DNA from: Cladorhizidae sp. MBARI D1340-BT2
Taxonomy: Eukaryota > Porifera > Demospongiae > Poecilosclerida > Cladorhizidae
Reading direction: 5' to 3'
DNA: 64,000 nt
NCBI GenBank assembly: GCA_028752905.1
Contig: JAQNBH010000010.1
Location: 21,685,308 to 21,749,307, forward strand
Within the stretch, counting starts at the first letter, position 1; every line of letters starts with the position of its first letter. This document shows, in pieces, positions 23,051 through 33,475 of this stretch. Under the pieces are notes generated by a model. The model did no database searches, was not told the DNA's origin, and worked only from the letters and a program-made list of their open reading frames with translations. The position numbers and the translations under genes are program-made.

Positions 23051-23651
23051 TTATTGTGAGTATACTAAAGTCTCCTCACCTACATACAGCTTCCAACTAT
23101 AGGTATATCCACTAGAGCTGTCTGCCAGGACATAAGCTTTCGTACCCCACTTTGTGGGCTTCATGGACAAGTACTGGATGAACCAGACCCTCCCCTTGAA
23201 TCCAATTGATTCATCGACAGCAATTTCTCTTCCAAGCTGGTATGATTGTCCACGCTGGATATAATGAGGGCTCTTTATCTCGCTAACTGTGCCAAGCTTT
23301 CCAACCTCTCATTCTAGATTGAGGAGGTAGGTCTTGATTCGAAGCTATAAATTGGTCTGCTTACAAATTTGTTTCCTCCACAATTCTCCTTAGGATAGTG
23401 TCATCGAGAAAAGGCTGAGCAAAGTCAATGGGCGCTTTTCCTTCCATATCAACTGTGCAACCAGATGTCTGACTGAATGAGATATTACCACTGGAGCTGC
23501 TGGTACTGGAGCTGCTGGCCACTGGAGCTGATGGCACTGGAGCTGCTTGAACTGGAGCTGCTTGAACTGGAGCTGCTTGAACTTTCACTGGAGCTACTCC
23601 TACGACCTTCTTCATCTTTACACTATCCACAACATCTTCACCATCCTCCAA
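23051..23651 (-). pseudogene. piggyBac transposase with a large internal deletion
   Basis: The N-terminal part (96 residues) has Ala-Pro-Val repeats (QAAPVQAAPVQAAPV), a Ser/Thr run and then PFLDDTILRRIVEETNL, the start of the piggyBac fold. After a stop, LPPQSRMRGW is still readable, but the first catalytic region is missing. The next frame resumes at HYIQRGQSYQLGREIAVDES, GFKGR, QYLSMKPTKWGTKAYVLADS and GYTYSWKLYVG, the region around the third catalytic Asp of DDE_Tnp_1_7 proteins. The deletion of roughly 150-180 residues plus stops inactivates it. Confidence 0.85.
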
Positions 23652-24002
23652 CCCTCTTTACCATACTCCACACCTTCACAATAATTCTCATCAATATATC
23701 CACCAAAATCATCATCACTGTCATCTCTTTTTAACATACACAGCACTTCAGCTCTATTATAATAATTATCTATCCATCACTTGTATTCAGCATAATACTC
23801 TATCAAGCATCTAGAGTGAAGGTACATAACCACCTTACATAAGCACGCTTTGTCCAAAGATAGTTGATAATTCCAGGTCAGTACAAGTGAATTAAACACT
23901 GTGAGCAGCTGTACCAATAAGCAGACAATAGGCAGATGCTTGGTGAGTGGCTGTACTGATAAGCAGCACCTTACTGCGAGTCAAAAACCATTAGTCCTTT
24001 AC

Positions 24003-24020
24003 GGACATATATATATGTCC
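24003..24020. repeat. Perfect 18-bp palindrome
   Basis: GGACATATATATATGTCC reads the same on both strands. It lies 10 bp outside the left end of the hAT relic. Confidence 0.85.
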
Positions 24021-24030
24021 ACCGGTAGTC

Positions 24031-25768
24031 CAGTGGCTGAGATACTGGGGGGGGCAGGGGGGGCTCCAGCCCCCCCACATTTTGAAGTAGAGGGACAGAG
24101 CCCCCCCACTTTCTAAAATTTGGGGAATGAATTTGGGAATGCTGTGATTGACCAGCTAATTAGCAAACCTGTATTGTGGTTTGACATGACAATTGACATC
24201 TACATTTCAATCATTACCATCTATAGTAGATTACTATATCATGTGATAGTTCCAGCTGCTCTCCATTTTAAAGATGGCAAAAAGACAGTCACAACCTCAG
24301 GTATCCCTATTGAGCTTTTTGTCAGCACCCAAGAAAGCAAGAAGAATTGAATCAAACCACCAAGGAGAGTTGGACTCGGAAGATGAGTTAGACCCTGTTC
24401 CAGTGATTGCATCTGAGCAAGATGACACCCCATTTGAATCCTATATTTTTGGCAAACATATAATTATGAATATCATTATATGAAGCTGGCAACAACCACA
24501 TAACTGTGAATATCATAACATGGAGTTGAATAGGAAGGGGTACTTGCATCACTAAAACTCATTAGAGTCAGAAGGAGAGATGTTTGAAGGACCTAAATAT
24601 ATAAGAATAAATCTTATTATACCTTTACATCTGATCACTAGATAATGTTACATGCATACCAGCAAGAGAGGTAGCAGCAGGTGGGCAAGGGCTAGGACTA
24701 CCAATGACAGATCTTGTCAGAGCTGCTAGCTCATTCACGTCAATCTCGTGGCTACCCAAGTAAGGAGGGGTACTTTCTTTATCTTCTCAAGAGTTATCAT
24801 TCTTGCAGAGGCCAAAATCATCATAAAAAAGCTGACCGATAATTCATCTCGAACCGACATCTATATTCCAAAACCGGAGGTGAAGTTTGACGTAATGTCT
24901 TTCATGGTTACCTATGTTATATATACGTTATATTTTAAATTCTCATAGACCAAAGCTTTAGCTATGTGAAAATATATATATATATATATTTTTATAGAAT
25001 GGTTAATTTTTTATTATTTTTTTAGTAGCAGTAATACCATTTCGCGCCTACAGGCGCTTATGCCGGTGAGAGGGTTAAGGTCTACTACAGAAAATTCGAC
25101 TTTGAAGCCTGTGATCGACTCTCTGGTGAACTTCAAAATCGCTTTGAAACCAAACAGATTCCATCAGTGGTATCAATGGAGCAAGCACTTATGAAGGCAG
25201 CAAACAAGAAAGATTTCAAGAATGAAGTAACAAAAATCGGGGAGTCTTGCTTAAAAAATGATGTAGACCTTGAAGAGTTAAAGGTGCAGTTAGCACTTCT
25301 TCCTGACGTCATCAAGAAAGGTACACCAGAATTAAAGACCATCACTTCAATACACACTGTGTGTGAAGCAATGAACTATGTTACCTGCTGTACAAAAATT
25401 GCTTCGACTCTATCTGACCACGCCCATCACATCTGCTACAACTGAAAGAAGATTTTCCACCCTCAAGCATCTCTTCACCTACTTCGTTCAACCATGACTG
25501 AAAAATGGTTGAAAAACTGTTTGATGTTTCATGTGCACAAAGAATTTACAGACTCATTAGATTTGATTTCTGCAGCCAGGTATTTGTAGCATATGAGCGT
25601 AAAAAGTATTTTGGTAATTATGATTAGAACTATTTTTTAATGTTCATTTCAACAAAATACAGCTCCTCGAGGTCATTACATCCCAAATCCACTCCCTGCA
25701 GCAGCATCAGGTTCATACCCCCCTAAATTGTCAGCCCCCCCACTTTGAAAGTGGTGTCTCAGCCTCTG
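24031..25768 (+). mobile_element. hAT element (second copy)
   Basis: Left end CAGTGGCTGAGATACT and right end, inverted, CAGAGGCTGAGACACCAC, both next to long G or C blocks (GGGGGGGCAGGGGGGGCTCC). No convincing target duplication: the flanks share only GGTA at different offsets. Contains N- and C-terminal fragments of a ZMYM1-like transposase. Confidence 0.75.
24274..25589 (+). pseudogene. hAT transposase fragments (ZMYM1-like)
   Basis: MAKRQSQPQVSLLSFLSAPK with basic and acidic low-complexity sequence resembles the N-termini of these transposases. The zinc finger and most of the catalytic core are absent. From about 25074 the C-terminal half resumes: VYYRKFDFEACDRLSGEL, LLPDVIKKGTPELKTITSI, then RRFSTLKHLFTYF and LMFHVHKEFTDSLDLIS after frameshifts, ending in TAG near 25587. 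The join at the TTAA of 25075 is noted under the piggyBac entry. Confidence 0.78.
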
Positions 25769-25846
25769 GGTACGAGTGCAATTTTTGTCCACCACAGTCA
25801 AAGAGTGGCACTCTTGATATTATTAGACTCCATGAGTATCTCGACA

Positions 25847-26343
25847 GTACAAATATTATTTTGTTGTTATTTTCTCTCTCTCTCATGGGGGAACTCTTCA
25901 CGTACACACTTACTCTTGCCTCTTCACCTACTCTCAGATATATTTTGTGTAAGAGCAAAGACAGGAAGGGGGTATCTTCGCTATCCACACCTACAAGCAA
26001 AACGTCTGGCTCATGAGACTCTTTTTCACCTACTCAGATGCCTAATAAATGTGATCTCTCTGGACTATTTGCATGAATAAGATCTATGCCAGAATGGCAC
26101 TCTTGATATTATTAGACTCCATGAGTATCTCGACACAAATTTGCAACATTTTAGTCGCTGCAATTGCTTTATCAAGAAATAGCTGTTGCCATGGTTTCAT
26201 TGCACATGATGCTCAGACACTAGCTAAATTAAAATCCGCTAATTTAAATTTCCTCAATGGTTGAGGCCAATCCACCAAATTTAATTCCTGACAAATTGTC
26301 CAGCTATACAGTACCTATATGGCAATACGCCAACTTGAGTTAA
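25847..26343. repeat. Repeat R, copy 2 (empty Tigger site)
   Basis: Uninterrupted counterpart of 17791-22029. Where copy 1 carries the Tigger element it reads CACACCTACAAGCAAAACG with one TA. A 41-bp piece (TGGCACTCTTGATATTATTA...) at 25806-25846 repeats the part at 26095-26135, so the copy is preceded by a partial direct repeat. Confidence 0.92.
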
Positions 26344-26508
26344 TGGCTAGAGATAGCTTTGGCATTAGCATTAGTATTGCATCGAAGAGTGTCCACTGGT
26401 ATCTATCAGTGCAACTTAAAAATTAAGAAAATAATCTGTAAAGCCAAACTACAATTGGACACAGATGTGCAATAGACAACCAAACAAAAAACAGATACAA
26501 TGGTGCTA

Positions 26509-26850
26509 TCATTATGCAAAGATAAATATGTTGCTATCACTATGCAGAGATACATAATGTTGCTATCACTACGCAGAGATACATATCTTGCTATCACTAT
26601 GCAGAGATACATATCTTGCTATCACTACGCATAGATAAATATGTTGCTATCACTACGCTGAGATACATATGTTGCTATCAATATGCAGAGATACATATCT
26701 TGCTAACTATGCAGAGATACACATGTTATGTTTATGCAGAGATACATATCTTGCTATCACTACGCAGAGATTGTTGCTATCATTATGCAGAGATACATAT
26801 GTTGCTATCATAATGCAGAGATACTGTGTTACTATCATTATGCAGATGCT
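26509..26850. repeat. Minisatellite, unit about 28 bp
   Basis: About twelve imperfect copies of GCAGAGATACATATNTTGCT ATCACTAT. Internal variation (ACGCAG/ATGCAG) suggests normal minisatellite drift. It lies in the intron between exons 27292 and 15647. Confidence 0.9.
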
Positions 26851-27291
26851 ACCTGTGCATAGAGCTTTGTTAATTCAACTCCTAAACTTCAAGGTTTATG
26901 CACTTACAATTGACTTCCGCCAAGTTCCATTCTTTCATACATTAATCAAGTTGTTTCTTTTGTTTTAAAAAAACATCAACAAGTTGTTGTTTTTCACCAG
27001 TACATTATAATAGCTACATCCAAATAATACATAAAACTCGACTTCATCTTTGAATTGGACTTTACCAAAATGTGTTTTTAAAGGAACTTTATATTCCATA
27101 GAATAAAATTATTTTTATCTTCATCGTGTTTATAGTAGCTTACTAAATGACAACTAAGGCACCAAAATTATACATTTTTCCACTGAAATATCACAACTTA
27201 AAATTATTTCAGCTGGATGCCCAAGCCGAATTATTTAGAGAGTAAATTTCAAGTTGATTTTGATATAGTCTATGAGAGTCACAGCACTTAC
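26851..27291. other. Intron, no recognised feature
   Basis: AT-rich intron sequence up to the donor of exon 27292-27498. Nothing coding is visible. Confidence 0.5.
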
Positions 27292-27498
27292 CCTCGTTGT
27301 CAAATATGTCTGCTGATGCAATGAATGGCATCAAAATGATACCACTAGGGATATCGTCTTTGGTAAAATTCAAATTCCCGAAAAATCTTTCTACGTCTTC
27401 AAATGAATCATCATTAATAATAGTCACATTAGTTGTGGATATTACAGTTCCATTGAATGCAAAAATGCAGTCATCAACTTCATCATAGTCAGAAGATG
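27292..27498 (-). CDS. Calx-beta gene exon: second half-module
   Basis: Acceptor GATTGCAG, donor GTAAGT, 207 nt, phase 1-1. It encodes SSDYDEVDD, TTNVTIINDDSFEDVERFFG, then a hydrophobic strand and ADIFDNE. It completes the first half 34833-34973 (split codon TCA) across a 7.3-kb intron holding a hAT element, a foldback and a minisatellite. In-frame continuity at both borders supports that it belongs to this gene. Confidence 0.82.
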
Positions 27499-28320
27499 CT
27501 GCAATCCAAAGATACAACAACAACAACAACAACAACATGGTGTAAACTATAGTCATAATCACAATTATATGGAAATAATGTGCATGGAGCTTTATGAACA
27601 AACATTTCACACAGTAAATAATTAAACTCGAGTCATTTCTAAATATCGTAGTCTAACTACTGAGTGCCTATGGGCATTAAAAACCTCACCCTGAAAAAAG
27701 AGTGCTTGTGAACCATGCATGGGTTTATTAGAAATGCTCCAATTAATGTACATATTATGGGTATTTGCCGTTCAACGGGTTTAGCCATTACAACTACCAT
27801 CAAATACAGTCTCTCCTAGGCTCTCCACTACTGTTTGGTGTTCCCGACTTCTGAGTAGAGTAACACAAGCACTTATTACTAGGAACCATTTTAAATTACT
27901 TGGTTGTGAAAAAGACGGGATTCCTAGATAGATTTCTTTGAAGTAAGACCAAGTAACAATCTGTAGCTATGTTTATTTAGCCCAATTGACCTTGACTAAA
28001 CTTTAGCTTATTACATTATTCTAGAATTTTTTTTTATTAACTACAATTTTTTTTAAAGAATAACTGTGATATTACAGCATGTACAATGGTCTCAAAACTA
28101 AATTTCTATGTTCTGGGCACTTGACCCAGAGAGCTGGCATCCATTCACTGCTGAAACTAGGGTGGTGGGCGCTTACATACATTATGGTAATAAGCAATAT
28201 TGACTCTTGGCATACACCCTATGTTCCATTAGCAAAAAAATTAATATATATATATATATACTTAGAAGGTAGATTGCTGATCAAGGCTACAAATAGTGGT
28301 CAATGCTGTGTTAAAGCAGA
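27499..28320. other. Intron with AAC microsatellite
   Basis: Just upstream of the exon acceptor (27518-27538) is a short (CAA)n. The rest is AT-rich with a (TA)n at about 28245-28260. Nothing coding is recognised. Confidence 0.55.
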
Positions 28321-28323
28321 GCT

Positions 28324-28873
28324 ATTGATAGAATAGTATTGGGATGGCTATATAGTCCTACTATAGTTTCATGCTAATGCAATCATCAGGGGCATGAGCA
28401 ACTGAGGATGGGGCAGGCAAGTGTGGTGATGCAAGTCCATGGATGGGATAAGTTGATGAATGTGATAATTCAAATCCTCTTGAGGAGTAACTTGTTCTTG
28501 TGCCTACACTTTGAAAGGAATTCTGATCGCTTGTTCAATGATGTTTGGCTGTCGGAGTAGATGATGTGGAATTTTATGCATTGATGAAAAATTCCTCATC
28601 ATCTACTCCGACAGCCAAACATCTTTGAACAAGCGATCAGAATTCCTTACAAAGTGTAGCACACAAGAACAAGTTTCTCCTAAAGAGCATTTGAATTATC
28701 ACATTCCTCAACACCCATTCATTAACGCCCATCCATGGACTTGCATCACCACACTTGCCTGCCCCACCTCATATATGCTCACATGCCACCACAGTTACTC
28801 ATTGTCCCTGATGATTGCATTAGCATGAAACTATAGTAGGGCTATATAGCCATCCCAATACTTTTCTATCATT
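28324..28873. repeat. Foldback element, about 550-bp hairpin
   Basis: Left arm 28324-28576 and right arm 28588-28873 are reverse complements with few mismatches and some indels; matching blocks include TTTGGCTGTCGGAGTAGATG, TTCTGATCGCTTGTTCAA, CCATGGA and AGTTTCATGCTAATGCAATC. The loop is about 11 bases (ATGCATTGATG). The outer end lies 1-2 bp from the target duplication of the hAT element at 28880. No transposase inside. A transcript through it would form a long double strand. Confidence 0.92.
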
Positions 28874-28992
28874 ACTATACAGTGGGGTAGGAAGGAAAAA
28901 AATATTGGGGGGGCAGATCCTGATACGAGATAGTTAATTATATGCAACATGTTTGAAGATTCTTTATAATTATAGTATATAATAATTATTCA

Positions 28993-31420
28993 TAAATGTC
29001 CAAAATAGTTTATACATGTTTCATTAGTTTCAATAAATTCTTTCATAATGCTGTTTAGATCGAGTGCATCAGTTCTGTCCTGATGTATGTTGAGCATCAT
29101 GCAATGATTTAAGCATTGCTGCGTCATCAAATTTCTCAGGTAGGTTTTGATACGCTTAAGAGAAGAAAAGTTGCGCTCTGCTGAAGCTGTAGTGACTGGA
29201 ATGGTTAGATATAGCTTAAGTAGCTTATGCACTTCTGTAATAATTTTTTTCAAACTGGGTTGCTTGTTAAAAACATCACAAATGGTTTGTATTCGTGTCA
29301 CTTCTCTAACTGGAATTCCATCCATATTTACCGATTTGATGGTATCTGGAAGGAGCTGAAGGTGGAGCCTTAACTTCTGCATGTCAATATCCCTTTGGTA
29401 AAGATCAACAATTTCATCAGACAGAGTTACTGGTTTGCCATTAGCACTATCAATCAGCAGAGTCTCGATGCTTCTCACAAAGAGAAAAATCTTCTGTGTG
29501 AACCGTTTTTCAAGATCTCCTTTTATGCTATTGATTACTTCAAAATACTCTTTTCTGTAAAGGTACTCTATAGAACTAAAAGCATGCTCCTCTGTCCCAT
29601 CATTTAATCTCCTTGGAAATCGTCATTGCCTAGGTAATACTGGTTCATCACACTTGTCTCTTGCTTCTTTTTTGACAGCCTCAAAAAATGTTTTGAAAAT
29701 TTCATCATTTCTGTACTTGGTCAGAGCGTGAATGGTGACAGCAAAGCAATCATCAACAGTAGTATTTACTCCTTGGAGTGTAACTGACAACTGTTCTGTA
29801 ATACTAAAAATTAGTATAGAAAGCTTCAAGCCAAAGTAAGTTTTATATTTGTCCATAAGTGCTATTATACCACTAGCTCGCCTAGAGCAGTCATCTGAAC
29901 CATGTGAGGATGCTTCCATAGTTACTTGAAGTGACTCATAATTATCAAGAATTGCTTGCATTGCTCCAGTGCGGACTGTCCACCTAGTTGGGCAAAGACT
30001 GCGAATTCCTGATTTAGGTGAGCCTTCTTGCTGCCTTTGAACTTTTTCAAATACTACTTGCCTCTTTGGTGAATATTTTATCAATTAGATGACTTCCATA
30101 GCAAAATTTAAGGCTTCCTTTATACACTTGCTATTTCTGGCAACATTTTGTAGACACAAATTCACACAGTGAGCAAGACAGTGCACAGAAATAGCAGACC
30201 TGCAGACCTGTTTTCATCTTGAAATCGTCTGGCAACACCACTAATATGACCCTGAAAATTCCTTGCTCCGTCATATCCCTGACCCCTGCAAAGCTCAAAA
30301 GGAATGCCTAAAGAAAGTAAGCAATGTTTCAGTGACAAGCAGCTGTAGTGGCATCAACTTGAATGAGGCCAAAGAAATCCTTATTAATCTCATAATTTTC
30401 TGACACCCATCGCAGAGTAATAACAAGCTGTTCACGATTGGAAACATCCCTAGTTTCGTCGGCCAAGAGCGAAAACCACCGCTGAAGAAGTAAATCAACA
30501 ATCATTGAACGTAACACTTTATGAGCCATTAGCTGAATAATTTCATTAATTATTTCTGGGGACTGATATTTTTTAGCTTCTACCCAAGCTTTTTCATCGA
30601 GCACCTGCTTGAGCATAACAGTCAAATTAGAGCCACCAGCATGGTCATTTCTGACAGAAATACCTTGTCGTAATAAATAAGGTAAAGCAGAAAACTGCTT
30701 CATCAGACTATATCTCCTGCTAATTTGGATACTATCAGCTTGACTTTGAATCATTTCAGACACCACCGCTGAGGAAGTAAATCGACAATCATTGAACGTA
30801 ACACTTTATGAGCCATTAGCTGAATAATTTCATTAATTATTTCTGGGGACTGATATTTTTTAGCTTCTACCCAAGCTTTTTCATCGAGCACCTGCTTGAA
30901 CATAACAGTCAAATTAGAGCCACCAGCATGGTCATTTCTGACAGAAATACCTTTGTTGAAATATGAGCTGCTATAGCATCCCTGTGAGCTAGAGAACACT
31001 CATGCGCTCTTTAAATCGTGTAGTGGCTTTTTTCCAATTAGAATATCCAACTCTACTAAAGACTGATTGGGCTTTTGTGCTCATAACTGTAACCCCTGAT
31101 TTGTCTGCTGCTTGACAGTAGTAGCAAAATACTTTTAATGATTCGGAGCAAAAGTGAATCCATGCGAACGACTTGTACCATGATGAGAGAAAGTGCCTTT
31201 TCTGAAGATTTCTTCCAGAACCATAATTTTTCCCCGTTTTGGTTAGCAAATCTTCATCAGTTGGTTGATTGATTGTCCCTCTGGTATAACACAAACTATT
31301 ACACACAGTTGAGGTTCTGGATGAAGTGGTGGTGCTACCAGTAATAGACTCACTTATGTCAGTATCAGAACACATTTCCTCAGCACTATCATTTGAATCT
31401 TCTTTGTCAACCTCTGTCAA
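28993..31420 (-). pseudogene. hAT transposase (ZMYM1-like), nearly complete
   Basis: Order on the minus strand: acidic/Ser-rich N-terminus; TTF-type zinc finger (FLSSWYKSFAWIHF, VFCYYCQAAD); frameshift; GISVRNDHAGGSNL; a tandem duplication of about 200 bp that repeats this block (30478-30670 and 30766-30960); WFSLLADETRDVSNREQLV with the catalytic-region Asp residues; GQGYDGARNFQG; VHCLAHCVNLCLQN; SLCPTRWTVRTGAM; then LKLYLTIPVTTASAERNFSS and LKRIKTYLRNLMTQQCLNHC of the dimerisation region, stop at 28990. At least four shifts or stops break it. It is the fullest hAT here and the best reference for the shorter copies. Confidence 0.9.
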
Positions 31421-31838
31421 ATTTAATTTAGCATCATAGCAATAAAAAGGGACAACTTAGCAATAACTACTAATAATTATAGCTAACTTGTATACATACC
31501 TTCACGTGGAGGTGCTTCCACTGAGGGACGAAAGAAGGACTTGATGCCTAACTGACTGTTGTCTATTTTTCTTCTTTTTTCAGTTACTACAGCCATGTAT
31601 AGTGCACTAAATAGAACATTCTAGCTGCACTGCATTAGTGTACAAGTGTTAGCCACATGTAATATCTGTTGCCTGTATATAGTAGTATCCTAATGTTTTT
31701 ATGGAGAATAGCGTTAGCCACAAGTGTATAAAAGTGTTAGCCACATGTAATAGCTGTTAGCCTCTGTGAACATAATTTTATGGAGAATATATTGGAGGGG
31801 CACTGCCTCCCCCATTGGTAATATTGGGGGGGCAGCTG

Positions 31839-31868
31839 CCCCCCCCCCCCCCCCCCCCCCCGCCCCCC
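31839..31868. repeat. Poly-C tract inside hAT terminus
   Basis: Run of about 22 C, then G and seven C. It gives spurious Pro-rich frames on the plus strand. Confidence 0.9.
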
Positions 31869-32502
31869 CTGTTCCTACTCCACTGCTATATATATCTCAG
31901 TCAACGGAAGAAAATGTTACTTGGACAGCTTCTTCCAGCCACTCCTATATTGGTTAACTATTCAAAAGATGCTTTGGATCTTCCAATAAAGTTATGAACT
32001 TATTCAAGGATTCTTTGGATCTTCCAATAAAGTTGTGAATAGGCAGATGTTCAAAAACAATAATAATAGTAAAAAAAACTTTAAACTTGGATCTTCTAAC
32101 ATCACCGACCACACTCTAGTGGATGCTACATAGCCACATACAGTCGTGCATGCACTTTTTAATTCGTGCCCTCATCCATAGGTCCCAGTTGTTCATGTTT
32201 CTAACATCGTCTCTTTTTCCCCCCACCTTCACAACTTGAATACCACAATCCATTTATAACAATGTTAGTACCAAAATAAAAAAGACTCCAAATTTTCCAA
32301 CCATGGTTACTAATAATATCTTGGCTACAAAAAAGATACCCGGGTATAGAGAGGCAGATAAGCAGTATAAAAGGACCGCTGGCTGCAATATAGCTGGGTC
32401 ACGTGGTGTATTCATCAATGGGTATATCTGTTGGCTAGCAAACTATTGAGCAGTCAGTTGGTTTACGAAGTGAAAACCTTGTTCTTCTAAGCTATTCTGA
32501 TA

Positions 32503-33475
32503 AAGACACCTCCAACAAAATTGCTAGTCTGATTTAAAAAAAGGCACTACCTCCAACAAAATTGCTAGTCTGATAAAGATACCTCCAACAAAATAGCTAG
32601 TCTGATAAAGACACCTCCAACAAAATTGCTAGTCTGATAAAGACACCTCCAACAAAATTGCTAGCCTGATAAAAAAGGCACTACCTCCAACAAAGGAGCT
32701 AGTCTGATAAAGATGCCTCCTACAAAATTGCTAGTCTGATAAACACACCTCCAAAAAAATTGCTAGTCTGATTTAAAAAAAGGCACTACCTCCAACAAAA
32801 TTGCTAGTCTGATAAAGACACCTCCAACAAAATTGCTAGTCTGATTTAAAAAAGGCACTACCTCCAATAAAATAGCTAGTCTGATAAAAGACACCTCCAA
32901 CAAAATAGCTAGTCTGATAAAGACTACTCCAACAAAATAGCTAGTCTGATAAAGACACCTCCAACAAAATTGCTAGCCTGATAAAAAGGCACTACCTCCA
33001 ACAAAACAGCTAGTCTGATAAAGATGCCTCCAACAAAATTGCTAGTCTGATAAAGACACCTCCAACAAAATTGCTAGTCTGATTAAAAAAAAGGCACTAC
33101 CTCCAACAAAATAGCTAGTCTGATAAAGACACCTCCAACAAAATAGTTAGTCTGATAAAGATACCTCCAACAAAATTGCTAGTCTGATAAAGACACCTCC
33201 AACAAAATTGCTAGCCTGATAAAGACACCTCCAACAAAATTGCTAGCCTGATAAAAAAGGCACTACCTCCAACAAAACAGCTAGTCTGATAGAGATACCT
33301 CCAACAAAATAGCTAGTCTGATAAAGACACCTCCAACAAAATTGCTAGCCTGATAAAAAAGGCACTACCTCCAACAAAACAGCTAGTCTGATAAAGACAC
33401 CTCCAACAAAATAGCTAGTCTGATAAAAAAGACACCTCCAACAAGAGCACTAGTCCAACAAAAAAAACTGTCCAA
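32503..33475. repeat. Minisatellite, unit about 31-32 bp, nearly 1 kb
   Basis: About 30 copies of CACCTCCAACAAAATTGCTA GTCTGATAAAGA, with a recurrent variant holding AAAAAAGGCACTA instead of AAAGACA. The variants alternate in a higher-order pattern. It lies inside the 7.3-kb intron of the Calx-beta module 34833/27292. Confidence 0.95.

Larger units (their letters stand above)
22026..25078 (-). mobile_element. piggyBac-like element, boundaries tentative
   Basis: TTAA at 22026-22029 is followed by CTCTTTGGCTGCGAAGGGAT, and TTAA at 25075-25078 is preceded (reverse strand) by CCCTCTCACCGGCATAAG; both look like piggyBac termini with the family's TTAA target. A piggyBac transposase relic lies inside. 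The right terminus, however, lies within the hAT relic 24031-25768, so the two ends may belong to different insertions. The left boundary is the better one, since repeat R copy 2 diverges exactly at its TTAA. Confidence 0.45.
28880..31885 (-). mobile_element. hAT element, near full length (third copy)
   Basis: Termini CAGTGGGGTAGGAAG (left) and, inverted, CAGTGGAGTAGGAAC (right), each next to G/C-rich blocks (C22 run at 31839-31860), with a 5-bp target duplication CTATA at 28875-28879 and 31886-31890. 3006 bp. The terminal sequence CAGKGGNGTAGGAA is shared with the nested copy at 18272-19854, so both belong to one superfamily group with 5-bp duplications. Confidence 0.92.

Noticed and set aside
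28079..28828. Plus-strand frames across the foldback hairpin
   Set aside because: They are the two arms of an inverted repeat and have no protein-like features.
31766..31997. Pro-rich plus-strand frames
   Set aside because: Produced by the poly-C terminus of the hAT element.
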